Positions 34,013-43,012 of a DNA stretch of 47,210 nt are shown here, one piece after another. Under the pieces are notes generated by a model. It ran no database searches and was not told the origin of the DNA. It saw only the letters and a program-made list of their open reading frames with translations. Position 1 is the first letter of the stretch. Each line of letters begins with the position of its first letter. Source of the stretch: Acidobacteriota bacterium (GTDB lineage: Bacteria; Acidobacteriota; Vicinamibacteria; Vicinamibacterales; UBA2999); the NCBI GenBank assembly GCA_021731165.1, contig JAKFXY010000093.1:1-47210 (forward strand), read 5' to 3'. The position numbers and the translations under genes were made by a program.

Positions 34013-35112
34013 GGGCGCGGTTGTTGGTGGCTGCTCTCGTGGCTGCGGCATTTGCCGCGGGCCCGTTGTTTACGGCTTCGCCCAAAGCGCAGCAGCGAGG
34101 GCTCACGCGTGCCGAAGAGACGATTGTCTCGCGCAGCAGCGAACAGCCGCAGCCGAGCGCGTACCCGGTGGCGATGCCGCCGGGCGTGGATCTCGAGGTG
34201 CTCCCCGCGCTGGGCAATGTCTATCTGATTGCCGGCGGCAAGAGCAACGTGGCCGTGCAGGTTGGCGACGAGGGCGTCTTCGTCGTGGACACCGCCACCG
34301 CCGACATCAGTGAACAGGTGATCAAGGCGATACGGGTGCTCTCGAGAGGGCCGATCAACTACATCGTGACCACCAGCTTCGATCCGGATCACTTCGGCGG
34401 CAACGAACGGGTGTCCAACGCCGGCGAGAATCCGACGGTGCTGCGGCCCCGGCTGGCCGGGCCCGGCGCCGCGGTCGCTCCACAGGGTGGCGCCGCTCCG
34501 GAGCGGTCGCAGGGTGCGATCGTTTTCTCCAGTGAGAACACCTTGAATCGCATGTCCGCGCCCACGGGCGAGACATCGGCTGTCCCGTTCGCCCTCTGGC
34601 CGTCGAACACCTTTTTCACCCCGAGGAAGGCCCTGTCGTTCAACGGCGAGCCGATCGAGATGCTCCACCCGGCGGCCGCACACACCGATGGCGACGTCAT
34701 GGTGTTCTTCCGCCGCTCGGACGTCATCGCGACCGGTGACATCATCAATACGCTCGGCTATCCCTCGTTCGATGCGAAGCGCGGCGGCAGCATCGCGGGG
34801 CTGCTCAGCGCCCTGAACGACGTCATTGAGGTCACCGTACCGCGATTCAATCAGCAGGCGGGTACCCGAGTCATCCCCGGCCATGGCCGCATCCTCAACG
34901 AGCAGGATGTCGTCGAGTACCGGGACATGATGACCATCATCCACGATCGCGTGAAGCTGGCGGTCGATAACGGCATGACGCTGGCGCAGCTCACCGCGCA
35001 GCAACCGACACTCGACTACGACGGTCTCTACTCCAAGCCTGGCTGGACCGGTGAGATTCTTGTCGAGGCGATCTACAACGACCTGAAGAAGCCACAGCCG
35101 CGAGCGCCCTAG
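34009..35112 (+). CDS. Secreted MBL-fold protein with altered metal-binding motif
   Basis: 367 residues; signal peptide about 1-25. A metallo-beta-lactamase fold is clear from LGNVYLIAGGKSNVAVQVGDEGVFVVDT, but the usual HxHxDH reads S123-x-D125-x-D127-H128 (TSFDPDHFGG), so the first two His ligands of metal site 1 are replaced. The later ligands are kept: H in AAAHTDGDVMVFF, D in ATGDII and H in PGHGRIL. A binuclear zinc site is therefore unlikely in its normal form; a single or different metal, or loss of hydrolase activity, is possible. The start at 34009 overlaps the previous stop (ATGA) and has AAGGAG five bases upstream. Followed 30 bp later by the heme protein gene. Confidence 0.82.
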   Translation: MRARLLVAALVAAAFAAGPLFTASPKAQQRGLTRAEETIVSRSSEQPQPSAYPVAMPPGVDLEVLPALGNVYLIAGGKSNVAVQVGDEGVFVVDTATADISEQVIKAIRVLSRGPINYIVTTSFDPDHFGGNERVSNAGENPTVLRPRLAGPGAAVAPQGGAAPERSQGAIVFSSENTLNRMSAPTGETSAVPFALWPSNTFFTPRKALSFNGEPIEMLHPAAAHTDGDVMVFFRRSDVIATGDIINTLGYPSFDAKRGGSIAGLLSALNDVIEVTVPRFNQQAGTRVIPGHGRILNEQDVVEYRDMMTIIHDRVKLAVDNGMTLAQLTAQQPTLDYDGLYSKPGWTGEILVEAIYNDLKKPQPRAP

Positions 35113-35142
35113 AGGCCATGGGGACACGGAGGCAGCGCTTTC

Positions 35143-37317
35143 ATGGTTAGTCGCACCGCCCGGCTGCTCACTGGGGCCGCTGCCTGCCTCGCTCTCGCTG
35201 CCGGCTCGATCGCGCTCATGGGCGCCCAGCAACCGGCCGGGCGCGTGCCGATCGATGCGGATGACATCGGTGGCCGCGTGACCGGCCCGGCCGGCCCTGA
35301 GGCGGGCGTCTGGGTGATTGCCGAGACGTTGGACCTGCCGACCGCGTACCGGAAGATCGTCGTCACGGACGACCAGGGCCGCTATGTGCTGCCCGATCTG
35401 CCGAAGGCGAGCTACGCGGTGTGGGTCCGCGGTTATGGCCTCGTTGATTCCCCGAGAGTCACGGCGACACCGGGGCAGCAGCTTGCGCTCACCGCCGTCA
35501 GGGCGCCCGATGCCCGTGCGGCTGCGCAGTATTACCCCGCCAATTACTGGAACTCGCTCATGGGCGTTCCGCCGAACACCGATTTTCCGATGGCCGCTCC
35601 CGCGGGCGCGCGTGGCGGGCGAGGCGGACAGCCGCCACCGGGAGTTCCGACTCAGGCGCACTGGGTAGGCACGGTCAAGGGCTGCATGATCTGCCACCAG
35701 ATGGGCACGAAAGCCACACGCGAGATCTCACCGGCGATGGGTGTCTTCGACTCCAGTCACGCCGCGTGGAACCACCGTATCCGTCAGGGGCAGTCGGGGT
35801 CGGCGATGTTCGGCCTGGTTGCGAGCCTTGGCGCCGAGCGCGCACTGGCCATGTACGCCGACTGGACGGATCGCATTGCAGGCGGGGAAGTACCGCCGGC
35901 GCCGCCGCGGCCTGCCGGGCAGGAGCGGAATCTCGTCGTGACGCTCTGGGACATCGGCGCGCCGACGTCGTTCCTGCATGACATGTACGGCACCGACAAG
36001 CGGAAGCCGACTGTCAACGCAAACGGCCCGGTCGTCGCGAGCGACTTCAATCTCGGCGGTCTCTGGGTGCTCGATCCGAAACGGCACACGGTCGAGAACG
36101 TGAAGATGCCGATGGTGGACGATTCGAGCCTGATTCCGCCGTTCTCGCCTGCGTCAATGGAGTTTCCGTCCCTGTACTGGGGTGAGGAGATCGTCGCCGA
36201 CGAGCGTCAGAAGACCGAGGCCCAGAACATCGATTCGAAAGGGCGGCTCTGGATGATGCTGGCGTTCCGCAGGCCGGCGAACCCGGACTGGTGCAAGGCT
36301 GGATCGACCAACAAGTACGCACGGAACTTTCCGCTCGCCGATAGCGGTCGTCAAATGGCGTACTTCGATCTCCGCACGAAGAAGACGACGCTCATCGATA
36401 CGTGTTTCACGACGCATCACGCCGGGTTCGCCGAGGACCAGGACGAGACGATCTATAACGCGGCCTTGGGTCTTCCTTCGGCGATAGGCTGGGTCAAACC
36501 GCGTGTCTTCGAGGCGACTGGAGACGCGGCGGCGTCGCAGGGCTGGTGTCCAGCCTATTACGACGTGAACGGCAGCGGGAAGTACGAGAAGGATGCTGAC
36601 ACGCTGATCGGCGGCAATGGCTACTTCATCGCCGTCAACCCGAAGGACGGAAGCGTCTGGTACGCCGTCCCGGGTACGCCGGGGAAGATCGTCCGCGTGG
36701 ACGTTGGCTCCAATCCGCCGGATACGTGCCGGTCCGACGCGTACGAACCGCCGTTCTATAACCCAAGGGCACCCGGCGTACTGGGGTTCCTGCCTCGCGG
36801 TATGGACGTCGATCGCAATGGTCTCGTATGGACCGGCCTCGCGGGCAGCGGTCAGCTTGCTAGCTTCGATCGAAGTCGGTGCACGGTGAGGACCGCGCCA
36901 GCGACGTTCGACCCCCAGCACTGCCCCGAGGGGTGGGCGCTGTACGACGTGCCAGGGCCCCAGATGCAGGGCATTACTGGTGGCGGCAGCGCGGACTTTC
37001 TCTACGGTAATTTCGTCGATCAGTTCAATACGCTGGGGCTCGGCGCGAACGTGCCCCTGGCGACAGGGACGGGGTCGGATTCGCTTCTTGCACTGTTACC
37101 GGCCACCCGCACGTGGGTGGTGCTGCGGGTTCCTTATCCGATGGGATTCTTCACGCGGAGTCTCTCCGGCCGGATCGACGATCCCAGTGCTGGCTGGAAG
37201 GGTCGGGGCTTGTGGGCGGCCAATGAAGTCAGGAACAACTGGCACGGAGAAGGCGGGAAGGGGACGAGGCCTCAGGCGGCCCACTTTCAGCTGCGCCCGG
37301 ACCCGTTGGCGAAGTAA
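35143..37317 (+). CDS. Secreted carboxypeptidase-regulatory-like protein with one c-type heme site and beta-propeller-like region
   Basis: 724 residues. Signal peptide about 1-28. Residues about 40-125 are a carboxypeptidase regulatory-like (transthyretin-like) domain (DDIGGRVTGPAGPEAGVWVIAET...DDQGRYVLPDLPKASYAVWVRGYG). A heme attachment motif C181-M-I-C184-H185 follows. The large C-terminal part has repeated sheet-like units (FNLGGLWVLDPKRHTVEN, DSKGRLWMMLAFRR, NPKDGSVWYAVPGTPGKIVRVD, DVDRNGLVWTGLAGSGQLASFD) like a Vgb/SMP-30-type beta-propeller. Likely a periplasmic redox-linked protein. Context with an MBL-fold protein and a following IorA/IorB pair suggests oxidation of an unknown organic substrate; this is inference. 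GGAGG lies about 10 bases before the ATG. Confidence 0.78.
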   Translation: MVSRTARLLTGAAACLALAAGSIALMGAQQPAGRVPIDADDIGGRVTGPAGPEAGVWVIAETLDLPTAYRKIVVTDDQGRYVLPDLPKASYAVWVRGYGLVDSPRVTATPGQQLALTAVRAPDARAAAQYYPANYWNSLMGVPPNTDFPMAAPAGARGGRGGQPPPGVPTQAHWVGTVKGCMICHQMGTKATREISPAMGVFDSSHAAWNHRIRQGQSGSAMFGLVASLGAERALAMYADWTDRIAGGEVPPAPPRPAGQERNLVVTLWDIGAPTSFLHDMYGTDKRKPTVNANGPVVASDFNLGGLWVLDPKRHTVENVKMPMVDDSSLIPPFSPASMEFPSLYWGEEIVADERQKTEAQNIDSKGRLWMMLAFRRPANPDWCKAGSTNKYARNFPLADSGRQMAYFDLRTKKTTLIDTCFTTHHAGFAEDQDETIYNAALGLPSAIGWVKPRVFEATGDAAASQGWCPAYYDVNGSGKYEKDADTLIGGNGYFIAVNPKDGSVWYAVPGTPGKIVRVDVGSNPPDTCRSDAYEPPFYNPRAPGVLGFLPRGMDVDRNGLVWTGLAGSGQLASFDRSRCTVRTAPATFDPQHCPEGWALYDVPGPQMQGITGGGSADFLYGNFVDQFNTLGLGANVPLATGTGSDSLLALLPATRTWVVLRVPYPMGFFTRSLSGRIDDPSAGWKGRGLWAANEVRNNWHGEGGKGTRPQAAHFQLRPDPLAK

Positions 37318-37373
37318 TGTTCAGACTATCCTTCAGGTATCGTTTTCGCCCGGATATTTAGGAGACATCAGGA

Positions 37374-37862
37374 ATGGCTTTCACACTCACCGTCAACGGC
37401 AAGGAGTCCTCCGTGGACGTGCCGGCGGACATGCCGCTACTCTGGGTCATTCGGGACGTGCTGAATCTCAAAGGGACCAAGTTCGGCTGCGGCATTGGCC
37501 AATGCGGTGCCTGCACGGTGCACCTGAACGGGCGTGCGGTCCGTTCATGCCAGACGCTGGCGTCGTCTGCCGCCAATGCACGGATCACCACGCTCGAAGG
37601 CTTGTCAGCCGACGGCTCGCACCCGCTGCAGCTGGCGTGGCAGGACATTGATGTTCCCCAATGCGGCTACTGCCAGGCCGGGCAGATCATGTCGGCAGCG
37701 GCGCTGCTGGCAACCACACCGAAGCCGACCGACACAGATATTGACCGCGCGATGAACGGCAACCTGTGCCGTTGCGGAACCTACTTGCGGATTCGCGAAG
37801 CCATTCACCGGGCCGCGGGCCAGAGCTCCAACCCAGTACAGACCGCCCAGGCGGGAAGGTAG
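37374..37862 (+). CDS. iorA: Isoquinoline 1-oxidoreductase-type [2Fe-2S] small subunit
   Basis: 162 residues, a xanthine-oxidase-family small subunit. The plant-type [2Fe-2S] motif is [15 protein letters not shown] with a further Cys (VRSC), and the C-terminal [2Fe-2S] domain has CGYCQAGQI and [13 protein letters not shown]. These clusters carry electrons from the molybdenum subunit, encoded 9 bp downstream, to an external acceptor such as a cytochrome. The ATG at 37374 follows AGGAGACATCAGGA. There is no FAD-binding subunit, as usual in Ior-type two-subunit enzymes. The true substrate is unknown; aldehydes or N-heterocycles are typical. Confidence 0.92.
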   Translation: MAFTLTVNGKESSVDVPADMPLLWVIRDVLNLKGTKFGCGIGQCGACTVHLNGRAVRSCQTLASSAANARITTLEGLSADGSHPLQLAWQDIDVPQCGYCQAGQIMSAAALLATTPKPTDTDIDRAMNGNLCRCGTYLRIREAIHRAAGQSSNPVQTAQAGR

Positions 37863-37871
37863 GTGGGCGCC

Positions 37872-40094
37872 ATGGACACTTTGACGCTCAATCGTCGCGC
37901 GTTCCTGCGTGTCACGTCCCTCGCCGGTGGTGGGATGCTCGTGGCGTCGTATCTCGATCCGGTGGCCGAGCTCTTCGCCCAGGGCCCGCCTGCCGGCCCG
38001 CCGCCGAACTTCGTCGCCTCTGCATTCGTGCGCATCACGCCTGACAACGTCATCACCATCATCTCGAAGAACCCGGAGATCGGACAGGGCATCAAGACGG
38101 CGCTGCCGATGATCATCGCCGACGAACTCGATGCCCCATGGGAGACGCTCAGGTTTGAACAGGCCGACCTGGATCAGACGAAATACGGGCTTCAGAACGC
38201 TGGGGGCAGCACGGCGACGCCGAACAACTGGGACCCGCTCAGGAAGGTGGGCGCCGCGGTGAGGCAGATGCTGGTCACCGCCGCTGCGCAGACCTGGAAT
38301 GTGCCGGTCGGCGAGGTGTCCACCGGTGCGGGCGTTCTCTATCATCGCTCGACGAATCGGTCGCTCACCTATGGTCAGGTGGCGGCGCGGGCGGCCACGC
38401 TGCCAGTGCCGGATCTCAACAGCGTCGCGCTCAAGTCTGCGGCCGACTACAAGATCATCGGCCAGCGGAAAGGCGGCGTTGACAACGCCGGCATCGTGAC
38501 GGGCAAGCCGACGTTCGGGATCGACTTCACCCTGCCAGGGATGCTCTGGGCCGTCTACGAGAAATGCCCGGTGTATGGGGGGAAGGTCGTCAGCGCGAAC
38601 CTTGACGTCGTCAAGGCCATGCCCGGTGTGCGCCACGCGTTCGTCGTCGAGGGTACGGCGGATACTCGTGGCCTGATGCCAGGAGTGGCCATTGTCGCCG
38701 ACTCGTGGTGGCAGGCCAAGACCGCGCGGCAGAAGCTGCAGGTGACCTGGAACGAAGGCCCCACGGCGCAGCAGGGAAGCGAAGAATTTGCCAGGCGCGC
38801 GCGGGAGATCTCGACACTGAAGCCGGCGTTTCCGCTTCGCGTCGATGGCGACGCCGAACAGGCGCTGGCCGGCGCGGCGAAGGTTGTCGAGGCGTCGTAC
38901 GCCTACCCGTTCATCTCGCATTCACCGCTCGAGCCGCAGAACTGCACGGCGCATTACCGCGACGGCAAGATGGAGATCTGGGCGCCGACGCAGACTCCGC
39001 AGCAGGGCAGGCAGCTCGTCTCAACCGCGCTGAACGTGCCGATGGAGAACATCACCATCCACATTCAGCGGGCAGGCGGTGGGTTCGGCCGGCGCCTGAC
39101 CAACGACTACATGGGTGAGGCGTGCGCGATTGCAAAGGAAATCGGTGTCCCGGTGAAGGTGCTGTGGACGCGCGAGGACGACATGACGCACGACCACTAC
39201 CGCCCCGGCGGATTCCATTTTCTCAAGGCTGGCGTTGATGCGGCTGGGAAGGTCGTCGCGTGGCGCAACCACTTTGTCAGCTACGGTGACAACGCGCAGG
39301 GCGTCCAGGGCTTCGCGAACTCCGCGGCCATCAACGCGGTCGAGTTCCCCGCGCGCTTTGTCCAGAACTTCGACTTCCAGGCCACGCTAATGCCGCTGGG
39401 GGTGCCGACCGGCGCGCTCCGCGCTCCGAGGAGCAACGCGTTTTCGTGGGTGTTCCAGTCGTTCATCGACGAGCTGGCGTCAGCGGCAGGCAAGGATGCG
39501 TTGCAGTTCCGTCTCGACATGCTGGCCGGCGATGGAATGCCGGAGCCCGCGCAAGGCGGGGACGGGTTCGTGGCCGCGCGTATGCGGGGCGTCCTGCAGG
39601 CCGTGCGCGATCGATCGGGCTGGGGTAAGCGGACGCTGCCAAAGGGCACCGCGATGGGGGTCGCCTTTCAGTTCAGCCACCGCGGCTACTTCGCCAACGT
39701 CGCGCAGGTATCCGTTGATGCGATGAACCGCGTAAGGATCAGCAAGGTCTGGGTGGTCGGCGATATCGGGCGACAGATCGTCAATCCCAGCTCCGCACAG
39801 AATCAGGCGCAGGGCGGCGTGATTGAGGGCATGAGCCACCTGATGTACGGTGAGATCACCTTCGCCGCCGGCAGGGCTGTTCAGAAGAACTTCAACCAGT
39901 ACCCGCTGACTCGGTTGGCGCAGGCGCCGCCGGAGATCGACGTCTTTTTCCTGATCACGGACAACCCACCGACCGGGTTGGGTGAGCCGGCGCTCCCGCC
40001 GACCCTTCCGGCGATCGCCAATGCCATCGCCACGGCCTCCGGCAAACGCGTGCGTTCGCTACCGCTGGTCAAGGCGGGATATCGCTGGGCCTAA
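37872..40094 (+). CDS. iorB: Isoquinoline 1-oxidoreductase-type molybdenum large subunit, Tat-exported
   Basis: 740 residues. The N-terminus [15 protein letters not shown] is a twin-arginine signal, so the folded cofactor-loaded complex should be periplasmic. Two aldehyde oxidase/xanthine dehydrogenase-type molybdopterin-binding repeats follow: [19 protein letters not shown], then [73 protein letters not shown] and the C-terminal GLGEPALPP, which holds the expected catalytic Glu. Start set at ATG 37872; a GTG at 37863 directly after the iorA stop is possible. It is the last gene of the rightward cluster, followed by a strong inverted repeat. Confidence 0.92.
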   Translation: MDTLTLNRRAFLRVTSLAGGGMLVASYLDPVAELFAQGPPAGPPPNFVASAFVRITPDNVITIISKNPEIGQGIKTALPMIIADELDAPWETLRFEQADLDQTKYGLQNAGGSTATPNNWDPLRKVGAAVRQMLVTAAAQTWNVPVGEVSTGAGVLYHRSTNRSLTYGQVAARAATLPVPDLNSVALKSAADYKIIGQRKGGVDNAGIVTGKPTFGIDFTLPGMLWAVYEKCPVYGGKVVSANLDVVKAMPGVRHAFVVEGTADTRGLMPGVAIVADSWWQAKTARQKLQVTWNEGPTAQQGSEEFARRAREISTLKPAFPLRVDGDAEQALAGAAKVVEASYAYPFISHSPLEPQNCTAHYRDGKMEIWAPTQTPQQGRQLVSTALNVPMENITIHIQRAGGGFGRRLTNDYMGEACAIAKEIGVPVKVLWTREDDMTHDHYRPGGFHFLKAGVDAAGKVVAWRNHFVSYGDNAQGVQGFANSAAINAVEFPARFVQNFDFQATLMPLGVPTGALRAPRSNAFSWVFQSFIDELASAAGKDALQFRLDMLAGDGMPEPAQGGDGFVAARMRGVLQAVRDRSGWGKRTLPKGTAMGVAFQFSHRGYFANVAQVSVDAMNRVRISKVWVVGDIGRQIVNPSSAQNQAQGGVIEGMSHLMYGEITFAAGRAVQKNFNQYPLTRLAQAPPEIDVFFLITDNPPTGLGEPALPPTLPAIANAIATASGKRVRSLPLVKAGYRWA

Positions 40095-40117
40095 GGAAAT
40101 CCCCAGATCTCAAAACC

Positions 40118-40155
40118 CAGATCCCAGATCCCACGATCGTGGGGTCTGGGATCTG
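40118..40155. terminator. Long inverted repeat between convergent genes, probable bidirectional terminator
   Basis: CAGATCCCAGATCCCA (40118-40133) pairs with TGGGGTCTGGGATCTG (40140-40155) through 16 positions with one T-G wobble, around the loop CGATCG. It lies between the iorB stop (40094) and the vWA gene stop (40168). There is no T-run, so it may be a Rho-assisted or repeat-type element; the internally repeated CAGATCCC hints at a dispersed repeat. Confidence 0.6.
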
Positions 40156-40167
40156 CATTCCAAAGAA

Positions 40168-41238
40168 CTAGCGCAGGATGGACGCGACGACCGCGAAGGT
40201 GACTGCGGCCACGCCGACCTGAATCCAGAGGTCCAGTCGATCGTGCAGGAAGAGGGCGGCCGCAACCGCGAGCGCTGCGGCCACCGCAAGGAACTGCCAG
40301 TAGACGTCCTGGAGTACCGGTTCGGTTCGCGTGGAGGCGGCACGCCGGCGTGCCGCGTCGATGAGCTGGGTCGAGAGGTCGATGTCACTGCCGCGGTCCA
40401 GCTCGAAATACTCTCCGTTTCCGGCGGTCGCGATCGTTCTCAGTGAGGCCCGATCGAGACGCGAGAAGACCGGCGGCGAGGCGTCGAGCGCTGTTCGCTT
40501 GGGATCGGGGATGATGCCGCCGCCCTCCGTGCCGACGCCGACGACGAAGAGCGGCACGCCCTTCCGCCGCGCGGCCATCAGCGATTCCTCGACGGTGCCA
40601 CTCCACGCCTGACCGTCGGTGATGAGCACGAACAGGCGCGCGTTCTCGGTCGGCCCGCGGATTTCCTCGTCCTTCTCGACAATCCGCAGCCCCCACGTTA
40701 CGCCCAGCGCGATGTTGGTGTCCCAGCTCGTGTCGTCTTCGAGCCGAAACGGCGACTTTTCCGCAAGGTGATCGAGGAAGAAGAAGAAGGTGTTGGGATC
40801 GCTGGTCAGACGGATTTGGGGAGTGGCGATGTGTGCGAACAGAGTGAGCGCGACGCGGTCGGACTGCCAGCTCAGCGAGTCGCCGAGGACCCGGAGAAAC
40901 CGGACGGCCCGTTGCCAGCGATCGCCCTGGACGTCCGTCACGTGCATCGACGCCGATCCGTCGAGCAAGATGATGACATCGGCGCCTCCGGTGCGGACCA
41001 GCGAGGTGACGACTTTCGGCTGCGCCACCGCCATGACCAGCAGTGCGGTGGCTGCAATGAGGCTCAGCCAGAACAGCGCGTCGCCGAAGAAGGGGAAGCG
41101 CTCGGGGTTGGGAAGCTGGCGCGCGGCGACGAGCCGCGCGGCGTCCCGTCGCCTGAGGCGGAGCTGTCGCATCCAGAGCAGGAGCATCAGCGCGGGCACG
41201 ATCAGCAGCCACAGAAGGCGTGGCTCGTCGAATGTCAA
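40168..41238 (-). CDS. BatA/BatB-like vWA-domain membrane protein
   Basis: 356 residues. Two N-terminal membrane segments (about 8-23 and 55-75) enclose the Bat-type motif, then a von Willebrand factor A domain with the MIDAS site DGSASM, the Thr in WDTNIALGV and the Asp in ITDGQAWSG. A C-terminal membrane segment pair closes the protein (WQFLAVAAALAVAAALFLH and a final helix). This is the aerotolerance (Bat) vWA type. The start appears to be TTG at 41238, two bases after the preceding stop and with AAGGGG upstream; it gives the usual MTFxxPxLLWLL N-terminus. Last gene of the leftward MoxR cluster. Confidence 0.85.
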   Translation of the reverse strand: MTFDEPRLLWLLIVPALMLLLWMRQLRLRRRDAARLVAARQLPNPERFPFFGDALFWLSLIAATALLVMAVAQPKVVTSLVRTGGADVIILLDGSASMHVTDVQGDRWQRAVRFLRVLGDSLSWQSDRVALTLFAHIATPQIRLTSDPNTFFFFLDHLAEKSPFRLEDDTSWDTNIALGVTWGLRIVEKDEEIRGPTENARLFVLITDGQAWSGTVEESLMAARRKGVPLFVVGVGTEGGGIIPDPKRTALDASPPVFSRLDRASLRTIATAGNGEYFELDRGSDIDLSTQLIDAARRRAASTRTEPVLQDVYWQFLAVAAALAVAAALFLHDRLDLWIQVGVAAVTFAVVASILR

Positions 41239-41240
41239 CG

Positions 41241-41918
41241 CTACCCCTTGCGCCGGATTTCGGCGCCGCTGCCCGGATCGAGCTGGTCCTCCCGCTCATC
41301 CGGCCGGAGCGGGACGATGACGTTGAAGTCGCCCTTCTTCGTTCCCTCCGGCGGTGCGCCCTCCTCCCCCTGCATGTTCGGCGACCGCGGCATCGGAGCG
41401 GTGCTGCCGCGGCCAGACGCCAGTACGTTCCGGAGGCGCGCGACGAACTCGTAGTTGTACGCCGCGTCCGAGAGATCGGGAGCGGCTTCGAGCACCGACG
41501 CGTACCCCTTGATCACGTCGTCAAGGCTGCGCGCAAGCGCCTGGCTGCTGCGCTGCTGGATCACTGCGTTTCGATAGGCGGCGTTGGTCGAGACCAGCTG
41601 CAGTGTTGGATCGAAGTCCTGGCTCGTGGGTGCCGCTGCCGCGGGTGCGAGGGACTGGTAGTCGCCGCGCCAGTATGCCGTCTCGGCGCGCTGCAGACGT
41701 ACCGCACGCTCGATTTGTGGACCGATGACCGGGATGCGTCTCGCATAGGCGACCGAGGCATCGAGGTCGGCGTCGGCCGTGGCGGTTGACGCGGACGCTA
41801 GCGTGAGCTGTTCCTGGGACGTGGCGATGCCCTCCTCAATCATGGCCGCCCGGCGCAGGGCCTCGGCCGCCGCGACCAGAATGAGGACGATCGCGAGATG
41901 CGCGGTGAACCTTTTCAT
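41241..41918 (-). CDS. Membrane-anchored helical protein between two vWA genes, BatC-like position
   Basis: 225 residues. N-terminal membrane segment (about 5-22), then mainly alpha-helical sequence: RRAAMIEEGIATSQEQLTLASA, ETAYWRGDYQSLAP, and later NAAYRNAVIQQ and LSDAAYNYEFVARLRNVL, which resemble degenerate TPR helices. The tail is charged (PPEGTKKGDFNVIVPLRPDEREDQLD). In Bat operons a TPR protein (BatC) accompanies the two vWA proteins, so this may be its counterpart, though the repeats are too weak to call. The start at 41918 overlaps the previous stop as TAATG. Confidence 0.65.
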   Translation of the reverse strand: MKRFTAHLAIVLILVAAAEALRRAAMIEEGIATSQEQLTLASASTATADADLDASVAYARRIPVIGPQIERAVRLQRAETAYWRGDYQSLAPAAAAPTSQDFDPTLQLVSTNAAYRNAVIQQRSSQALARSLDDVIKGYASVLEAAPDLSDAAYNYEFVARLRNVLASGRGSTAPMPRSPNMQGEEGAPPEGTKKGDFNVIVPLRPDEREDQLDPGSGAEIRRKG

Positions 41919-43012
41919 TACGGGAAGCTCCTGAACTGCGGGATCGTCAGCGCGAGCCCCACGGCCACGGACCAGAGCGCCGCGGCGATGAGCGCGAATG
42001 GCCGGTACTTCGGCCGCTGGCTGACGTACTGCTTGACTTCGATTCGGCCGGCCGACACGCGATCGATGTCCTGAATGGCCTGAATGAGCGTCGCTTCGTC
42101 CGACGCCGCGTAGAATCGCCCGCCGGTCCGTTCCACGGCGTCCTTCCACTGGGCGTCGGAGACCACTCTGCCGAAACCGCGGTCGAATCGTGTGCGCACG
42201 AAGTAGATTGGCACTTTCGCGTCCACTGCGTCGCGCACGATCTCGGCTACGCCTCGATTGCCGGCAATGACTTCCGAGTCCTCGCCGTCACTGAACAGCA
42301 CCATGATGTTGCCGGTGGCGTCGAGGAAATCGAACGCGCGGAACAGGTTGACGCCCTGCTCCACGGCGCGCGCGAGAATGGTGCCCTGGTCTGGGAACCG
42401 GATGAACTCGGTGAAGTCACCGACAAGATTCAGACTGAGCAGGATGTTGTCGTAGTCGGTCGTGAACGGCGTGACGACGTACGCCTGGTCGCCGAACTCC
42501 ACGAGTCCCACCAGGTCCTTGTACTTGCCGTTCATCCGGAGCTGCACGAAACGCTCGGCGGCCGCCACCGTGGTGAAGAACGTGGCCTGAGACGAGGCGC
42601 TGCCCGTCCGCAGCGTCGGTGCGGTAAACGGCCGGATCATGCTGGAAGAGGCGTCAAGCATCAGGCAGATGCGTCGTCCTGGAAATGTATCCAGCCGTTC
42701 GGTGAGTGTGGAGTACGGATCGGCGAGGGCGAGGGCGAAGAAGGGCAGTCCGGCCGACATCAGCAGCACTGGCGTGTGCCGCATGAATGACGACGACGGC
42801 CGCTGCAACGACCGCAGGAGCGCGGGCAGGCCGACACGCTGGCGGTCGCTGCGCCGCGCGAGCGTCGAGCGGAGCACGACGAGCGTCATGGCCAAGGCGC
42901 CCAGCGCGACGAGGGCCAGGCGTGCCGCATCCGCGTGCCAGAACCGCAGCTCGGCAGGCCGGATATCGTTCCACTCCGCCAGCGTCGCGCTGACGAGTTG
43001 GAGGACGTCCAC
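41918..43012 (-). CDS. vWA-domain membrane protein, Bat-like
   Basis: 364 residues. N-terminal membrane segments (about 30-48 and a second near 82-98), a vWA domain with the MIDAS motif DASSSM, Thr in DQGTILARAV, and the Asp in FSDGEDSE, then a C-terminal membrane helix (FALIAAALWSVAVGLALTI). Likely a scaffold in a MoxR-dependent membrane or periplasmic complex. The start is GTG 43012, overlapping the stop of the BatD-like gene (TAGTG); the same frame stays open much further upstream, but that part is antisense-biased Arg-rich sequence and not real. Translation is probably coupled to the upstream gene. Confidence 0.8.
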   Translation of the reverse strand: MDVLQLVSATLAEWNDIRPAELRFWHADAARLALVALGALAMTLVVLRSTLARRSDRQRVGLPALLRSLQRPSSSFMRHTPVLLMSAGLPFFALALADPYSTLTERLDTFPGRRICLMLDASSSMIRPFTAPTLRTGSASSQATFFTTVAAAERFVQLRMNGKYKDLVGLVEFGDQAYVVTPFTTDYDNILLSLNLVGDFTEFIRFPDQGTILARAVEQGVNLFRAFDFLDATGNIMVLFSDGEDSEVIAGNRGVAEIVRDAVDAKVPIYFVRTRFDRGFGRVVSDAQWKDAVERTGGRFYAASDEATLIQAIQDIDRVSAGRIEVKQYVSQRPKYRPFALIAAALWSVAVGLALTIPQFRSFP

